Assembly (NCBI GenBank): GCA_023443925.1 | Contig: JAEZSL010000322.1 | Coordinates: 1-38,735 of the forward strand | Length of the DNA stretch: 38,735 nt | Source: Bacillota bacterium | GTDB taxonomy: Bacteria > Bacillota_A > Clostridia > Lachnospirales > Lachnospiraceae | Reading direction: 5' to 3' | Shown here: in pieces, positions 1-9,497 of the stretch | How positions within the stretch are numbered: position 1 is the first letter of the stretch | Layout of the letters: every line of letters starts with the position of its first letter | Translations under genes and position numbers: made by a program | The notes under the pieces: generated by a model | Database searches by the model: none | Told to the model about the DNA's origin: nothing | The model's input: only the letters and a program-made list of their open reading frames with translations

Positions 1-204
1 GGATACAGGCATCGCAAGGCGTTTGCATTCTTTTGATAAAACATCGGCATATTCCTCCTTGGATACACCCTCCGGTGCAAGAATATCTACAAATTCAATG
101 GCATCAAAGCCGAAATCCTTTGCTTTCCGGATACAGTCAAACTGTGTTATTTCTCCAGAGTATAACAATTTACCAAAGCTGTACGAACTGACTGATAGTT
201 TCAT
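1..204 (-). CDS. Sugar phosphate isomerase/epimerase, partial (C-terminal part outside window)
   Basis: The reverse strand reads from an ATG at 204 leftwards without a stop to the window edge, giving 68 residues beginning MKLSVSSYSFGKLLYSGEI. A GGGAGGG ribosome binding site lies just upstream. The pattern (a short beta strand, then FDCIRKAKDFGFDAIEFVD, then a helix with KEEYADVLSKECKRL) is the opening strand-helix of the xylose-isomerase-like TIM-barrel family (AP endonuclease 2 superfamily). Members isomerise or epimerise sugars, inositols or keto-sugars in the cytoplasm. It is the last gene seen in a minus-strand run that also carries an oxidoreductase and another epimerase, so it probably acts in the same sugar pathway. 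The substrate cannot be told from this fragment. Confidence 0.75.
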   Translation of the reverse strand, partial: MKLSVSSYSFGKLLYSGEITQFDCIRKAKDFGFDAIEFVDILAPEGVSKEEYADVLSKECKRLAMPVS

Positions 205-406
205 TTTCTGTGCCCTCCCCGTTGTATTATGATTAGAATTATATTATCAGGTTAAATACATGGCTGTTGACACAACAGACGAAGTATAACCCTTAGCTTA
301 TTTTGTGAACATAAATCTCCAGATTTGTAAATATTAAACCGCAGTTCTATAATTGGAGAAATGTTGGCGGATAACTCCGAAGAAGGAGAAAGCCGTATAG
401 CCGCTC

Positions 407-460
407 CATAACCGGCTGTTTATAAGATAACTTCATAACCGGCTATTTTATAAGATTATT
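407..460. repeat. 27-bp imperfect direct repeat at the 3' end of the oxidoreductase gene
   Basis: Two adjacent copies beginning CATAACCGGCT start at 407 and 434. Each continues with a T-rich TATAAGAT segment. The right copy overlaps the stop codon (448-450, reverse strand) and last codons of the oxidoreductase, and the left copy is a duplication of that gene end. The rest of 205-406 holds no gene that I can support. Confidence 0.7.
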
Positions 461-1506
461 TCATGACCGCTGGCTGCCGATTCATAAATCGCATCCAGAA
501 TTGCCATAATGTCGATGCCGTCCTGGGCCGGTGAAATACAGGGTACGCCATCGGTTAAGCAGGAGACAAAATGGTCGATTTCCCCGGCAAATAATCCGTC
601 GAAGCTTAAGGAGGTCTGGGCATCTAAAGTAACATCCGCCAGATAATCATTGATTTCACTGTACAGTTCCAATTCCGGGTCCAGTTTAGCCCCGCCCTTT
701 GTACCAAAAAGTTCAATTTTTCCTTCGTCTTTTTTGATATTCAGACTGAAACTGGCTTCAATGGAAAGAACCGCACCGTTATCAAAGCGGATCATGGCGG
801 AGGCTAAATCCTCAACATCACAGATATCATGATCCGTAGCACTGGAGGCCTGGTAGAATTTTTTACCTTTAATATTTTTTCTGTCATCCAGTTTTTTAAA
901 AGTTGCACCATAAACGGAAACGGGTTTGGGGTTACCCATTAGATACCTTACCAGGTCAATTACGTGGACACCTAAATCAATTAAGGGACCGCCGCCGGAA
1001 CGTGTCTTATCTCCAAACCAGCCGCCGGGATTTCCTTTTCGTCTTAAGTAGGTAGCTTTTGCATAATATAATTCACCAAAATAATCGGACTCTATAAATT
1101 CCTTTAATATCTTGCAGTCATTACCATAACGTCTTACAAAACCGATCATCAGTAATTTAGAGTTTCGATCGGCGGCTTCTTTCATAGCCTGGGCATCGGC
1201 TTTGGATACCGACATAGGTTTTTCACAAAGGACATGCTTTCCTGCATTTAATGCTGCTATGGTACAGGGGGCATGTGCACTGTTCCAGGTGCATACGCTG
1301 ACCGCATCGATTTCCGGAAGACTCAGCATCTCATTCATATCCGTAAAAGTACGTGTAATATTATATTTTCCGGCCATATACTTAAGGCGTTCTTCATTCA
1401 GATCGCAAAAGGCATACAATTCTACGTTTTTATTATTTAAGTAAGCTTCTATATGCTGTTCAGAGATGGAACCTGTACCAATGATTCCGATTTTAATTTT
1501 TGACAT
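448..1506 (-). CDS. Gfo/Idh/MocA family NAD(P)-dependent oxidoreductase
   Basis: This 352-residue protein has the length and layout of the Gfo/Idh/MocA family. An N-terminal Rossmann fold shows GIIGTGSIS at residues 6-14, and the family EKP motif sits in VLCEKPMSV near residue 95. The C-terminal alpha/beta substrate domain contains GGGPLIDLGVHVIDLVRYL, with the usual Asp and His active-site residues. These enzymes oxidise or reduce sugars, inositols and related polyols in the cytoplasm using NAD(P). It starts 9 nt after the stop of the upstream epimerase (1516-2391), with a GGAGGT ribosome binding site in the gap, so the two are co-transcribed. The oxidoreductase-plus-epimerase pair is typical of inositol, keto-sugar or uncommon sugar catabolism. 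The exact substrate is not visible. The gene end has been tandemly duplicated (407-460). Confidence 0.92.
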   Translation of the reverse strand: MSKIKIGIIGTGSISEQHIEAYLNNKNVELYAFCDLNEERLKYMAGKYNITRTFTDMNEMLSLPEIDAVSVCTWNSAHAPCTIAALNAGKHVLCEKPMSVSKADAQAMKEAADRNSKLLMIGFVRRYGNDCKILKEFIESDYFGELYYAKATYLRRKGNPGGWFGDKTRSGGGPLIDLGVHVIDLVRYLMGNPKPVSVYGATFKKLDDRKNIKGKKFYQASSATDHDICDVEDLASAMIRFDNGAVLSIEASFSLNIKKDEGKIELFGTKGGAKLDPELELYSEINDYLADVTLDAQTSLSFDGLFAGEIDHFVSCLTDGVPCISPAQDGIDIMAILDAIYESAASGHEIIL

Positions 1507-1515
1507 AAGTACCTC

Positions 1516-2391
1516 CTATAAACCTTTCATCCGGTTAAGATAAATAACTGCATTTTTAATATCTTCTTCGGGATTTTCCCCAACTTCACGCTCAATGGTT
1601 AAGAAGCCCCGGTAACCAATTTCGTCAAGGGCATTTAAATAATCCTTAAAATTAACATCACCTTCTCCTAACGGAAGTTCAATAAACGGCTGGTTCGAAT
1701 CCTGAGAAAGGAAGTCATACGAAGCCTCCTCAGAGGTATCCTCTTTGATTTTATAAATGATTTCCGGATCTTTGATCTTTAAGCGTCTGCCGTCTTTTGC
1801 ATGGGTGTGTACAATGTAATCTCTCAGAGTATAAACGGCTTTCACGGGATCATCCCCCGTAACCATGACAAAATTGGCCGGGTCCAGATTTACCGCAACC
1901 CCTTTTGAATTAAGCGCATCCAAAAATTCTTTCAGGGTAACTGCTATCTCAGGCCCTGTTTCAATGGCAAAATGTCCGTTCAGGGAATCTGCAAAACGGC
2001 TTAAGGTATAGCAGGCTTCCTGCATGATTTTATACCTTTCGTGATTTTTATCTGCCGGAATTACTCCGATGTGAGTGGTTATAATATCAGTTTCCAGATC
2101 TTTAGCCAGCTCCATAATGCGCTTTGATTTTTCAATGAGTTCGGGGTTTTTATCTTTGCTGCCGAAGCCGTGGCCTAAGTCCCCGCATAATGCTGAAAAA
2201 ATAAGTCCGTTGGATTTAACCATGTCTAGAAGTTCTTTTCTTTTAACAGGGGTTAAGGCTTCCGGGGAATACTCACCGGAGGTAGCATACATCTGAAGAC
2301 CTTTTGCTCCAAGAAGTGCTGCTTTTTCAATGGCGTTTTTCGTACTGAGCTTAAAGGAATCTAACATGACACCAATGGGAAAATCGTACAT
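1516..2391 (-). CDS. Sugar phosphate isomerase/epimerase (TIM barrel)
   Basis: This 291-residue protein belongs to the xylose-isomerase-like TIM-barrel family. Metal-binding signatures are visible in order: [26 protein letters not shown] and [11 protein letters not shown], supplying the Glu, Asp, His and Glu ligands usual for a divalent cation. It probably isomerises or epimerises a sugar or keto-inositol in the cytoplasm. It is the first gene of the minus-strand operon, followed 9 nt later by the oxidoreductase. The AraC-type regulator at 2529 is transcribed divergently from the shared 137-bp intergenic region and is the likely regulator. The start at 2391 is preceded by a GGAAAGGAAGG-type ribosome binding site. 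Confidence 0.9.
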   Translation of the reverse strand: MYDFPIGVMLDSFKLSTKNAIEKAALLGAKGLQMYATSGEYSPEALTPVKRKELLDMVKSNGLIFSALCGDLGHGFGSKDKNPELIEKSKRIMELAKDLETDIITTHIGVIPADKNHERYKIMQEACYTLSRFADSLNGHFAIETGPEIAVTLKEFLDALNSKGVAVNLDPANFVMVTGDDPVKAVYTLRDYIVHTHAKDGRRLKIKDPEIIYKIKEDTSEEASYDFLSQDSNQPFIELPLGEGDVNFKDYLNALDEIGYRGFLTIEREVGENPEEDIKNAVIYLNRMKGL

Positions 2392-2528
2392 AAAAACCTT
2401 CCTTTCCTATAAAAAAAGTTGTTTGTTTATGAACCTCATTGTATAATTGAACTGTCATGAAGTAAAGAAATGAACTTGCTGTAAATTAACACTATATTGC
2501 TCAATAACAATTTTCGAGGAAACCGCCG

Positions 2529-3374
2529 ATGAATGCTCATAATTTTTACGAACCGCATACCCACAAGGACCCTTCGTTTCCGATTATCTTCCATCTGGAT
2601 ACCATGAGGAAGGACCAGTCTGATTTTCTTCCCCACTGGCATGAAAATATTGAAATCCTTTATGTAGTTCAGGGAACTATTAATGTTTTAGAAGATGCCG
2701 CCAGTATCACAGCCCAAAAAGATGAAATGATTATAATTAATTCAAATAATGTACACTATATCCAGACTTTAGCCGAAGAATCAAAATATTACTGCCTTAT
2801 TATAGACCGAAGATTTTGTGAGGAGATAGGCCTGGATACAGGGGAGATTGTTTTTCAAAGACTTATTGCCGATAAAGCCGTGGCGGATAAATATAATGTT
2901 ATAAAAGAGGAATTCGGGCTGCAGAAAGCTCTTTATAAAGCCAAAATCAAGGCAGCTATTATGGATCTGGTAATCTGCCTTTACCGGGATTACACCCTGT
3001 CGGAATCTCCTCTGTCAAAGGAATTGGAAACCGGTAAAATAGAAATAATTAAAAAAGCAATCCGGTACATTCAAAGTAATTATGACCAGAATATATCCAT
3101 AGCAGATATTTCTGACCAGGCCGGCGTCAGTAAGTACTATTTTTGCCGTATTTTTAAAGAGATTACAGGATATACCACAGTACGCTATCTTAACATCCTA
3201 AGATGCACCAATGCGAAGAAATTACTCCAAAGCGGTAAACACAGCGTGGAGGAAGCAGCTCTGTTATGCGGTTTTGATAACCTGTCTTACTTTTCCAAAA
3301 CTTATAAAAAACACATGGGCTGTCTGCCTTCAACGGCTAAAATTACGCAAAAAGATTCCGCAAGGAGATTGTAG
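2529..3374 (+). CDS. AraC family transcriptional regulator
   Basis: This 281-residue protein has an N-terminal cupin-like sensor domain (about residues 20-100, with the PHWHENIEILYVVQG motif) and a C-terminal double helix-turn-helix DNA-binding domain (about residues 178-275). The first helix-turn-helix shows ISIADISDQAGVSKYYFCRIFK and the second VEEAALLCGFDNLSYFSKTYKK. CGAGGA precedes the ATG. It sits head-to-head with the epimerase/oxidoreductase operon, so it probably activates or represses that operon in response to its sugar. The gene ends at a TAG, but the same frame stays open for about 55 more codons, through a Ser/Asn/Cys-rich stretch encoded by a 12-bp tandem repeat (see the repeat entry). 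This may be a former or readthrough C-terminal extension. Confidence 0.93.
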   Translation: MNAHNFYEPHTHKDPSFPIIFHLDTMRKDQSDFLPHWHENIEILYVVQGTINVLEDAASITAQKDEMIIINSNNVHYIQTLAEESKYYCLIIDRRFCEEIGLDTGEIVFQRLIADKAVADKYNVIKEEFGLQKALYKAKIKAAIMDLVICLYRDYTLSESPLSKELETGKIEIIKKAIRYIQSNYDQNISIADISDQAGVSKYYFCRIFKEITGYTTVRYLNILRCTNAKKLLQSGKHSVEEAALLCGFDNLSYFSKTYKKHMGCLPSTAKITQKDSARRL

Positions 3375-3476
3375 CCGCCGTCCAGCAGTCGTGGCGGATG
3401 CAGTAGCAACTACAATAGCAACTGCAATAGCAACTACAATAGCAACTGCCATAGCAGTGGTAATAGACTCCTTGCG
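3359..3476. repeat. Four 12-bp tandem repeats inside a 9-bp inverted repeat, after the AraC gene
   Basis: Positions 3405-3452 hold four 12-bp units of the form AGCAACTRCAAT, alternating TAC and TGC, so the higher-order period is 24 bp. The array is bracketed by a perfect 9-bp inverted repeat, CGCAAGGAG at 3359-3367 and CTCCTTGCG at 3468-3476. The left arm lies in the last codons of the AraC gene. Read in the AraC frame, the array encodes repeated Ser-Asn-Tyr-Asn/Ser-Asn-Cys-Asn. On the reverse strand it encodes Cys-Tyr-Cys-Ser repeats. No ribosome binding site supports either as a separate gene. The outer arms may be the AraC terminator stem with the repeat expanded in its loop. Confidence 0.75.
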
Positions 3477-3645
3477 CTTTGCCGCACAGTGAGCATTCTT
3501 GTATTTACATCCGTTTATATTTATGGTAGAGTATCATAAGAATAATTATGGTATATGAATAAAATGGTATAAGATTAAATAATTGGGTTAATTTATTAAG
3601 TATTTACGAATACATTTTCTTGCCCAGTAACTGATGGAGGAACTT

Positions 3646-5418
3646 ATGAAGAAATTAATTGATATGATTGCTGAAGAATTAATGCAGGCCTTTGAGCAGA
3701 GCGGGTATGACAGAAAGTTTGGTATGGTTACCATTTCCAATCGTCCTGACTTATGCCAGTATCAGTGTAACGGTGCATTAGCTGCAGCAAAATTATATAA
3801 AAAGGCTCCTATCATGATTGCCAACGAAGTCGTGGAGCTTGTAAAGCAAAACGAAGCTTTTGAAAAAATAGAAGCGATCATGCCTGGATTTATTAATATC
3901 ACTCTGAATACTGCTTATATTGCCGACTATCTCAATGCAATGAAACAGACAGAGCAGTACGGCTGTGAAAGAACTTCCAGTCCAAAAACCATCGTGATTG
4001 ATTACGGCGGTCCCAATGTGGCAAAGCCTCTTCATGTGGGACATCTTCGATCAGCGGTTATCGGTGAGAGTATTAAGCGGATCAGCAGATTCTTAGGACA
4101 TAATGTTATCGGGGATGTACATTTAGGTGACTGGGGTCTCCAGATGGGCTTGATCATTACGGAACTAAAGAAGAGACAGCCGGAGCTGGTTTATTTTGAT
4201 GAAAATTATACCGGAGAATATCCAAAGGAAGCACCATTTACTATTTCGGAACTGGAAGAAATCTATCCGGCTGCCAATGAATATTCCAAATCGCATCCGG
4301 AATATAAGGAAGAGGCCAAAAATGCTACGTTCCTTCTGCAAAACGGTAACCGGGGTTACGGAGCTCTCTGGAATCACATACTGAATGTATCGGTGGCTGA
4401 TTTAAAGAAAAATTATGATAATTTAAATATAAGCTTTGATCTGTGGAAGAAGGAAAGCGATGCACAGCCATATATACCGGATATGATCGCTTATCTGAAA
4501 GAAAATAATTATACCAGAATCAGTGAAGGCGCATTGGTAGTAGATGTTAAAGAAGAGACGGATACCAAAGAAATACCGCCTTGTATGATACTAAAGTCTG
4601 ACGGAGCCACTCTTTATAATACCACTGACCTGGCAACCATGGTGGAACGAAGGAAACTCTTTAATCCGGATGCAATAACTTATATTGTGGATAAAAGACA
4701 GGAGCTTTACTTTGAAACGGTATTCCGCTGTGCCAAGAAAACGAAACTTCTCGAAGATGAGGTAAAACTGACCTTCTTAGGTTTTGGCACCATGAACGGC
4801 AAGGACGGAAAACCTTTTAAAACCAGGGACGGCGGAGTCATGCGCCTGGAGAATCTGATTAAGAGCATTAGTGATGCCGTATATGATAAAATCATGGAAA
4901 ACCGTGACATGCCGGAAGAAGAAGCCAGAAGCATAGCAAAGAAAGTCGGGCTGGCAGCATTAAAATACGGTGATTTATCCAATCAGGCCGCTAAGGATTA
5001 TATATTTGATATAGACCGTTTTATTTCCTTTGAAGGCAATACCGGCCCCTATATTCTATATACAATAGTAAGAATTAAGTCTATTCTGGCTAAATATGCT
5101 GAAATAGCTGGAAACACGCAGCTGAACAGTGGTGTAATACTTGGCTCTGATATACCCAGTGAAATCAATTTAATGCTGGAGGTATCTAAATTCAATGAGG
5201 TTATGGAGTACAGTTTTGAAGAAAATGCACCTCATAAAATCTGCCAGTATATCTATGACATAGCCAACGAATTTAACAGCTTTTATCATGAAAATAAAAT
5301 TATTGCCCAGGAGGATAAAACGAAACAGCAGTCCTGGATTACCTTGATTACCCTGGTACAAGGCATACTTGAAACCTGTATCGAACTCCTTGGATTTGAT
5401 GCACCTGATAGGATGTAA
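3646..5418 (+). CDS. argS: Arginyl-tRNA synthetase
   Basis: This class I aminoacyl-tRNA synthetase charges tRNA-Arg with arginine in the cytoplasm, using ATP. The protein is 590 residues from the ATG at 3646, which has TGGAGG five bases upstream. An ATG four codons earlier (3634) overlaps that Shine-Dalgarno and is less likely. The HIGH signature is HVGH at about residues 130-133, within GPNVAKPLHVGHLRSAVIGE, which is diagnostic of ArgRS. As in many ArgRS proteins, no canonical KMSKS is present. GKPFKTRDGG occupies that place. The C-terminal anticodon-binding domain ends LLGFDAPDRM, the family's usual terminus. It appears monocistronic and is followed by a hairpin at 5599-5626. I saw no T-box leader in the 270 bp upstream. 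Confidence 0.95.
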   Translation: MKKLIDMIAEELMQAFEQSGYDRKFGMVTISNRPDLCQYQCNGALAAAKLYKKAPIMIANEVVELVKQNEAFEKIEAIMPGFINITLNTAYIADYLNAMKQTEQYGCERTSSPKTIVIDYGGPNVAKPLHVGHLRSAVIGESIKRISRFLGHNVIGDVHLGDWGLQMGLIITELKKRQPELVYFDENYTGEYPKEAPFTISELEEIYPAANEYSKSHPEYKEEAKNATFLLQNGNRGYGALWNHILNVSVADLKKNYDNLNISFDLWKKESDAQPYIPDMIAYLKENNYTRISEGALVVDVKEETDTKEIPPCMILKSDGATLYNTTDLATMVERRKLFNPDAITYIVDKRQELYFETVFRCAKKTKLLEDEVKLTFLGFGTMNGKDGKPFKTRDGGVMRLENLIKSISDAVYDKIMENRDMPEEEARSIAKKVGLAALKYGDLSNQAAKDYIFDIDRFISFEGNTGPYILYTIVRIKSILAKYAEIAGNTQLNSGVILGSDIPSEINLMLEVSKFNEVMEYSFEENAPHKICQYIYDIANEFNSFYHENKIIAQEDKTKQQSWITLITLVQGILETCIELLGFDAPDRM

Positions 5419-5598
5419 GAGTGTCGACTGCCTAGAAATATCTGGCAATAGAGTTTGATAACTAATAATATCAGACGATTTATGCATTGCGGTACTGTGG
5501 TGAAGTATTCGGGTGTGAATTTTGGCATTTTTTGATAAAATTTCGTACTCAGATACTTGTATTTCCTATATTGATAGTGTATTATAGGTTAAGGGTCG

Positions 5599-5626
5599 AA
5601 GGAGATATCTATCGGGATATCTCCTT
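5599..5626 (+). terminator. Perfect 11-bp hairpin between argS and the chemoreceptor gene
   Basis: AAGGAGATATC (5599-5609) pairs perfectly with GATATCTCCTT (5616-5626) across a 6-nt loop. A T-rich run containing TTTTTT follows about 10 nt later. It is probably the argS terminator. The left arm also contains an AGGAG that would be sequestered, but no open reading frame uses it convincingly. The remainder of 5419-5683 shows no supported gene, and no c-di-GMP riboswitch was recognised. Confidence 0.55.
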
Positions 5627-5683
5627 GGGCCTATTGTTTTTTATTATATTTTATAAATATAATTACAAAGGAGATGCTGTTGT

Positions 5684-7882
5684 ATGAAGGACATAAATCA
5701 TAAGAAGAAAGAAAAGCGTCAGAAAAAAGAGAAGGCTGTAAAGAAACCGGTTTACCGGTTTGGCATCCGGCAGAAATTAATTTTTGGATTTGGTATACCG
5801 GTTCTATTTATTGTTATATTAGGAATTATCTCCTATACAAAAGCATCCAGGGGTTTAGTCACCAATTATGAACAGGCTACAAAAAATACCATTAACATGG
5901 CAACGGAATATATGAATTTAGGTCTGAGTTCCGTAGATTCAATTGCTTTGCAGTATACGAAAGATTCGCATATCAGTTACTACGCCCAGGGAGTAACCAA
6001 TAATACGGAATCGACGAGAGATATCTTTGTTAAGTCCACAGGCCGTGAACTAATGAAAAAGGTTGATTTAGAACAACTTATAGTAGATATACATATCATT
6101 ACACCAACCGGTATACCGGCATTAACCAGCGGTGTGGAAATTGTGGACGGATTCTATCAGGAATTGTCCCAGGCAGAAGAAGGCAGTAAGCTAAGCGATA
6201 AGAAAACCGAGTTTTACTGGAGCGGAAAGCACCCGCTGCTGGATTCAAAACTAAGTCTTGATTCAGAACAATATGCACTTTCGCTGTATCGTCCTTTTCC
6301 GAACCAGAATGCGGTAGTTGTTATTGATGTCAGTAAGGATGAGATAACCAAATTCCTGGATAAACTGGAATTAGGCGAGGGAAGTATTGTTGGAATTATT
6401 ACACCGGACGGATCAGAAATATTAAATATAAATGGGGGCAGTGATAGCTTGGAACCGGAGGACGGCAGTAATACGGGCAGCACAACGGAAGCTTCAAAAT
6501 CCGGGGAGCAGGAAGTTACTGAAGTATCGCTTAATTCTTCCGACGGTGATTTTAATTTCAGTAAACAGGATTATTATCTTTCCAGTATGAAAGCAGAGGA
6601 TACAACGGGTTCGGAATACGTGAAATATAATTCCCAGGATTATTTATACCTTTACAGTAAAATCGGCAATACCGGAGTTACTATCTGCGGACTGGTTCCA
6701 AAGACCAGTTTTATGAAGCAGGCAAATGATATTAAAGTAATTACTATGATCTTGGTAGCCTTAGCCTGCCTTATAGCAGTCAGTATAGGGATGTATCTCT
6801 CAAGCGGCATCGGCCGGAGTTTAAAGAGCATCAACAAAAATCTGAAAAAGATCTCTGAAGGAGATTTAACCATACAAGTATCCTCTAAACACCGGGATGA
6901 ATTTACCGTATTGGCGGCCAATACCACGGAAATGTTAAATAATATGAGAGGTTTGATTCAAAAGGTAACCAATGTCAGCAGTCTGGTTTCAGATTCAGCA
7001 CAGAGCGTAATGAAAGCATCCGGTGATATAGCGGCAGCCAGCGGCAATATATCAATCGCCATCGATGAAATCGGTAATGGAATCTCTGTGCAGGCACAGG
7101 ACTCCCAGAACTGCTTGCTGCAGATGGATGAACTGTCAAAGAAAATAACGGTGGTTTATGAGAATCTGGAAGAAATCGAGAAAGTAACAGATAATACCAA
7201 GGAGATGATATTCCAGGGAATTACAACCATGGAAGAATTATCAAAACAATCCGAAGCAACCAATCATATTACAAAATATGTTGTGGAGAACATTACTGCT
7301 TTAGAGACAAAATCCTATTCCATAGACCGTATCATTCAGGTGATTAATGAAATCGCCGATCAAACCAATCTTCTTGCTTTAAACGCTTCCATTGAAGCGG
7401 CCAGAGCCGGAGAAGCAGGCAGAGGCTTTTCCGTTGTAGCGGATGAGATCAGGAAACTGGCGGAACAGTCCATACAAGCAGCCGGAGAAATCAGAAAAGT
7501 AATTGAGGAAATTACGAAACAAACCTCAGAAACGGTAGTAACTGCCAGAGAAGCAGAAGATATCGTGGAAAAACAAAACGGAATAGTTGACAATACGATT
7601 CTTACTTTTCGTAATATGAATACAGGTGTGGAAAGGCTCATATCCAGTCTCTCTGTTATCAGTCAGAATATGAAAAACATGGACGGCGCAAGAACCGGAA
7701 CCCTGAATGCAGTTGAGAGCATTTCTGCTATAGCGGAGGAGACACTGGCGGCTTCTGATATGGTTGAAGATACGGTAAATACACAGACCAATTCGGTTAA
7801 AGCACTGGAGGATGCATCCAGGGTACTGGGTAATAACTCCAAAGAGTTAAATGAAGCAATTAACCGATTCCGTATTTCGTAG
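5684..7882 (+). CDS. Methyl-accepting chemotaxis protein (chemoreceptor)
   Basis: This 732-residue membrane chemoreceptor has a very basic cytoplasmic N-terminus (Lys-rich, residues 1-31) and a first transmembrane helix at about 32-51. An extracytoplasmic sensor of about 300 residues follows, probably a Cache-type ligand-binding region. The second transmembrane helix is at about 351-371, then a HAMP linker ([20 protein letters not shown]) and a long coiled coil. The conserved signalling tip is near residues 556-597, containing [20 protein letters not shown]. It senses an external solute and controls the CheA kinase. The sensor carries a low-complexity Ser/Thr/Glu/Gly-rich insert at about residues 255-290, probably a surface loop. 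AAAGGAG lies before the ATG. It stands alone, so neighbours do not reveal its ligand. Confidence 0.95.
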   Translation: MKDINHKKKEKRQKKEKAVKKPVYRFGIRQKLIFGFGIPVLFIVILGIISYTKASRGLVTNYEQATKNTINMATEYMNLGLSSVDSIALQYTKDSHISYYAQGVTNNTESTRDIFVKSTGRELMKKVDLEQLIVDIHIITPTGIPALTSGVEIVDGFYQELSQAEEGSKLSDKKTEFYWSGKHPLLDSKLSLDSEQYALSLYRPFPNQNAVVVIDVSKDEITKFLDKLELGEGSIVGIITPDGSEILNINGGSDSLEPEDGSNTGSTTEASKSGEQEVTEVSLNSSDGDFNFSKQDYYLSSMKAEDTTGSEYVKYNSQDYLYLYSKIGNTGVTICGLVPKTSFMKQANDIKVITMILVALACLIAVSIGMYLSSGIGRSLKSINKNLKKISEGDLTIQVSSKHRDEFTVLAANTTEMLNNMRGLIQKVTNVSSLVSDSAQSVMKASGDIAAASGNISIAIDEIGNGISVQAQDSQNCLLQMDELSKKITVVYENLEEIEKVTDNTKEMIFQGITTMEELSKQSEATNHITKYVVENITALETKSYSIDRIIQVINEIADQTNLLALNASIEAARAGEAGRGFSVVADEIRKLAEQSIQAAGEIRKVIEEITKQTSETVVTAREAEDIVEKQNGIVDNTILTFRNMNTGVERLISSLSVISQNMKNMDGARTGTLNAVESISAIAEETLAASDMVEDTVNTQTNSVKALEDASRVLGNNSKELNEAINRFRIS

Positions 7883-7943
7883 ATTGATAATGCACGTTGA
7901 TTTTAGCTGTATCCAGGATTCAAACCTTATTTAATAGAAAAAC

Positions 7944-7972
7944 TTGTAGCGCTTACGCCAAAGTGCTATAAT
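7944..7972 (+). promoter_or_regulatory. Sigma-A-type promoter for the DUF815 ATPase gene
   Basis: TTGTAG at 7944-7949 and a perfect TATAAT at 7967-7972 are separated by 17 bp, 45 bp before the ATG at 8018. The spacer contains GTAGCGCTTACG, which read on the reverse strand resembles a catabolite-responsive element with mismatches at the edges. That part is weak. Confidence 0.6.
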
Positions 7973-8017
7973 TTTGGTACATAGTTACCGACAATTAATA
8001 ACAGAGGAGCAGAAGGT

Positions 8018-9340
8018 ATGTACAGTTTAATATCAAAATTAGTAATATACCGCAAGTTGGAAAAGGACAGCATCCTTTTTTCTCTTGCCGAAACCATAGA
8101 AAAAGTTAATGCATTATCGGAAGCAGAGCAGAATTCGTCAGTAAAAGATGAGTTGGCTGCTTCAATATATACACAGATCAACCGGCTTTTAGAACTGGCC
8201 ACCGAATATGGTTTCGATCAGAATTTATGGCATAATTACCTGGCATATATACTTGCTGTTAATGAGAACCCCTTTAGTATAACCTGTGAGAAAACGGGAA
8301 TACAGGAAGGAACGGTGAACCAGTTTGCCAGAGGGGATTTTAAGATCTTTAAAGCACTCTTTGATTATGATTTCAGTCAGGTCGAAAGTAAACTGGGCAT
8401 TAACTGTTTTCATATTATACTTAATTATCAGGCTGTAGTTAAAAACGGGAAAAGATACAATAAAAATGTCAGCGATAAAGTCCGTTTCCTAAGCACACAA
8501 ATTGAGCAGGCAGTGGATGAAACTGAGATTTTAACCATTGTCACGGAATTCTACCGGGCATATGGTGTTGGTAAATTTGGTCTGAATAAGGCTTTTCGGA
8601 TAAAACATGAAGAACAGTCCGTAAATATATATCCAATAACCAATACGGATGATATCAGGCTGAGTGACCTGGTGGGATATGAAATGCAGAAAAAGAAACT
8701 GATTGATAATACGGAAGCCTTTGTGGAAGGAAGAAAAGCCAATAATGTACTGCTTTTTGGAGACAGCGGCACCGGCAAGTCGACCAGTGTGAAAGCAATT
8801 CTGAATGAGTATTACAGTCGGGGACTCCGTATGATTGAAATCTATAAACACCAGTTTGAAGATCTTTCTTCCGTAATTGCACAGGTGAAAAACCGGAATT
8901 ACAAGTTCATTATTTATATGGATGATTTATCTTTTGAAGAATTTGAAATCGAATATAAATACCTGAAAGCCGTCATAGAGGGCGGGCTTGAGACGAAGCC
9001 GGATAATATACTAATTTATGCTACCTCCAACCGAAGGCATTTAATCCGGGAAACCTGGGGTGACCGTTCAGACAGATCAAAGGATGAACTGCACCATTCA
9101 GATACCATGCAGGAAAAACTATCGCTGGTTGCCAGATTTGGTATAACCATTAATTATTCCTCACCGAATCAGAAGGAATTTTTTGAAATCGTTACCGTAC
9201 TTGCAAAACATACGGAAGGAATTAACTTATCCGAAGAAGAGTTATGTGCCCAGGCTAATATATGGGAGATGAGTCACGGCGGACGTTCCGGCCGGACCGC
9301 ACAGCAGTTTATTAACTATCTTGCGGGACAGCAGAATTAA
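8018..9340 (+). CDS. DUF815 family AAA+ ATPase
   Basis: This 440-residue protein has an N-terminal helical region of unknown role (about 1-215) followed by a DUF815-type AAA+ domain. The Walker A motif GDSGTGKST is at residues 248-256, a Walker B-like [10 protein letters not shown] lies near 296-305, and a sensor-type segment [18 protein letters not shown] follows. DUF815 proteins are widespread, poorly characterised cytoplasmic ATPases. No partner is encoded next to it, and it has its own promoter (7944-7972) and terminator (9367-9414), so it is monocistronic here. GAGGAG precedes the start. Family assignment is confident. The biological role is unknown. Confidence 0.88.
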   Translation: MYSLISKLVIYRKLEKDSILFSLAETIEKVNALSEAEQNSSVKDELAASIYTQINRLLELATEYGFDQNLWHNYLAYILAVNENPFSITCEKTGIQEGTVNQFARGDFKIFKALFDYDFSQVESKLGINCFHIILNYQAVVKNGKRYNKNVSDKVRFLSTQIEQAVDETEILTIVTEFYRAYGVGKFGLNKAFRIKHEEQSVNIYPITNTDDIRLSDLVGYEMQKKKLIDNTEAFVEGRKANNVLLFGDSGTGKSTSVKAILNEYYSRGLRMIEIYKHQFEDLSSVIAQVKNRNYKFIIYMDDLSFEEFEIEYKYLKAVIEGGLETKPDNILIYATSNRRHLIRETWGDRSDRSKDELHHSDTMQEKLSLVARFGITINYSSPNQKEFFEIVTVLAKHTEGINLSEEELCAQANIWEMSHGGRSGRTAQQFINYLAGQQN

Positions 9341-9366
9341 TATAAGCAAAATTGGATAAAAGCAGT

Positions 9367-9414
9367 AAAAGTATTTTATGGATCGAATTAGGATCAATAA
9401 GATACTTTTTTTTT
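9367..9414 (+). terminator. Rho-independent terminator after the DUF815 gene
   Basis: The arms AAAAGTATTTTAT and ATAAGATACTTTT pair with one G-T pair, extended inwards by GATC/GATC around a short loop. A run of nine T residues follows. It lies 26 bp after the stop codon. Confidence 0.8.
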
Positions 9415-9440
9415 ATTTTATCTCATATTAACAAGATTAT

Positions 9441-9455
9441 TGATAATAATTTTCA
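9441..9455. promoter_or_regulatory. Fur-box-like site upstream of the feo promoter
   Basis: TGATAATAATTTTCA matches the 7-1-7 Fur consensus TGATAAT-N-ATTATCA at all but one defined position. It ends 9 bp before the -35 element of the feo promoter. It is inferred to bind an iron-responsive Fur protein. Confidence 0.55.
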
Positions 9456-9464
9456 TTTACATTA

Positions 9465-9493
9465 TTGACAAGCAAAAAGATTAGACTTATAAT
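9465..9493 (+). promoter_or_regulatory. Consensus sigma-A promoter of the feo operon
   Basis: A perfect TTGACA (9465-9470) and a perfect TATAAT (9488-9493) are separated by exactly 17 bp. The start codon of feoA is at 9540, giving a leader of about 40 nt. Such a consensus promoter implies strong expression when derepressed. Confidence 0.85.
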
Positions 9494-9497
9494 TATT

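Noticed and set aside
3211..3492. Open frame of 93 codons overlapping the AraC gene end, with an Ala/Thr/Ile repeat tail
   Set aside because: It is out of frame with a clear AraC helix-turn-helix for most of its length and has no ribosome binding site. Its tail is only the 12-bp repeat read in another frame.
3477..3645. T-box leader before argS
   Set aside because: No AGGGTGG-type T-box core or terminator/antiterminator pair could be found in this short leader. The aroF leader was also checked with the same result.
5419..5683. c-di-GMP riboswitch before the chemoreceptor gene
   Set aside because: The region shows one simple terminator-like hairpin and none of the conserved motifs of that riboswitch class.
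5487..5687. Open frame of 66 codons between argS and the chemoreceptor gene
   Set aside because: It has no ribosome binding site, runs through the terminator hairpin at 5599-5626 and overlaps the start of the chemoreceptor gene.
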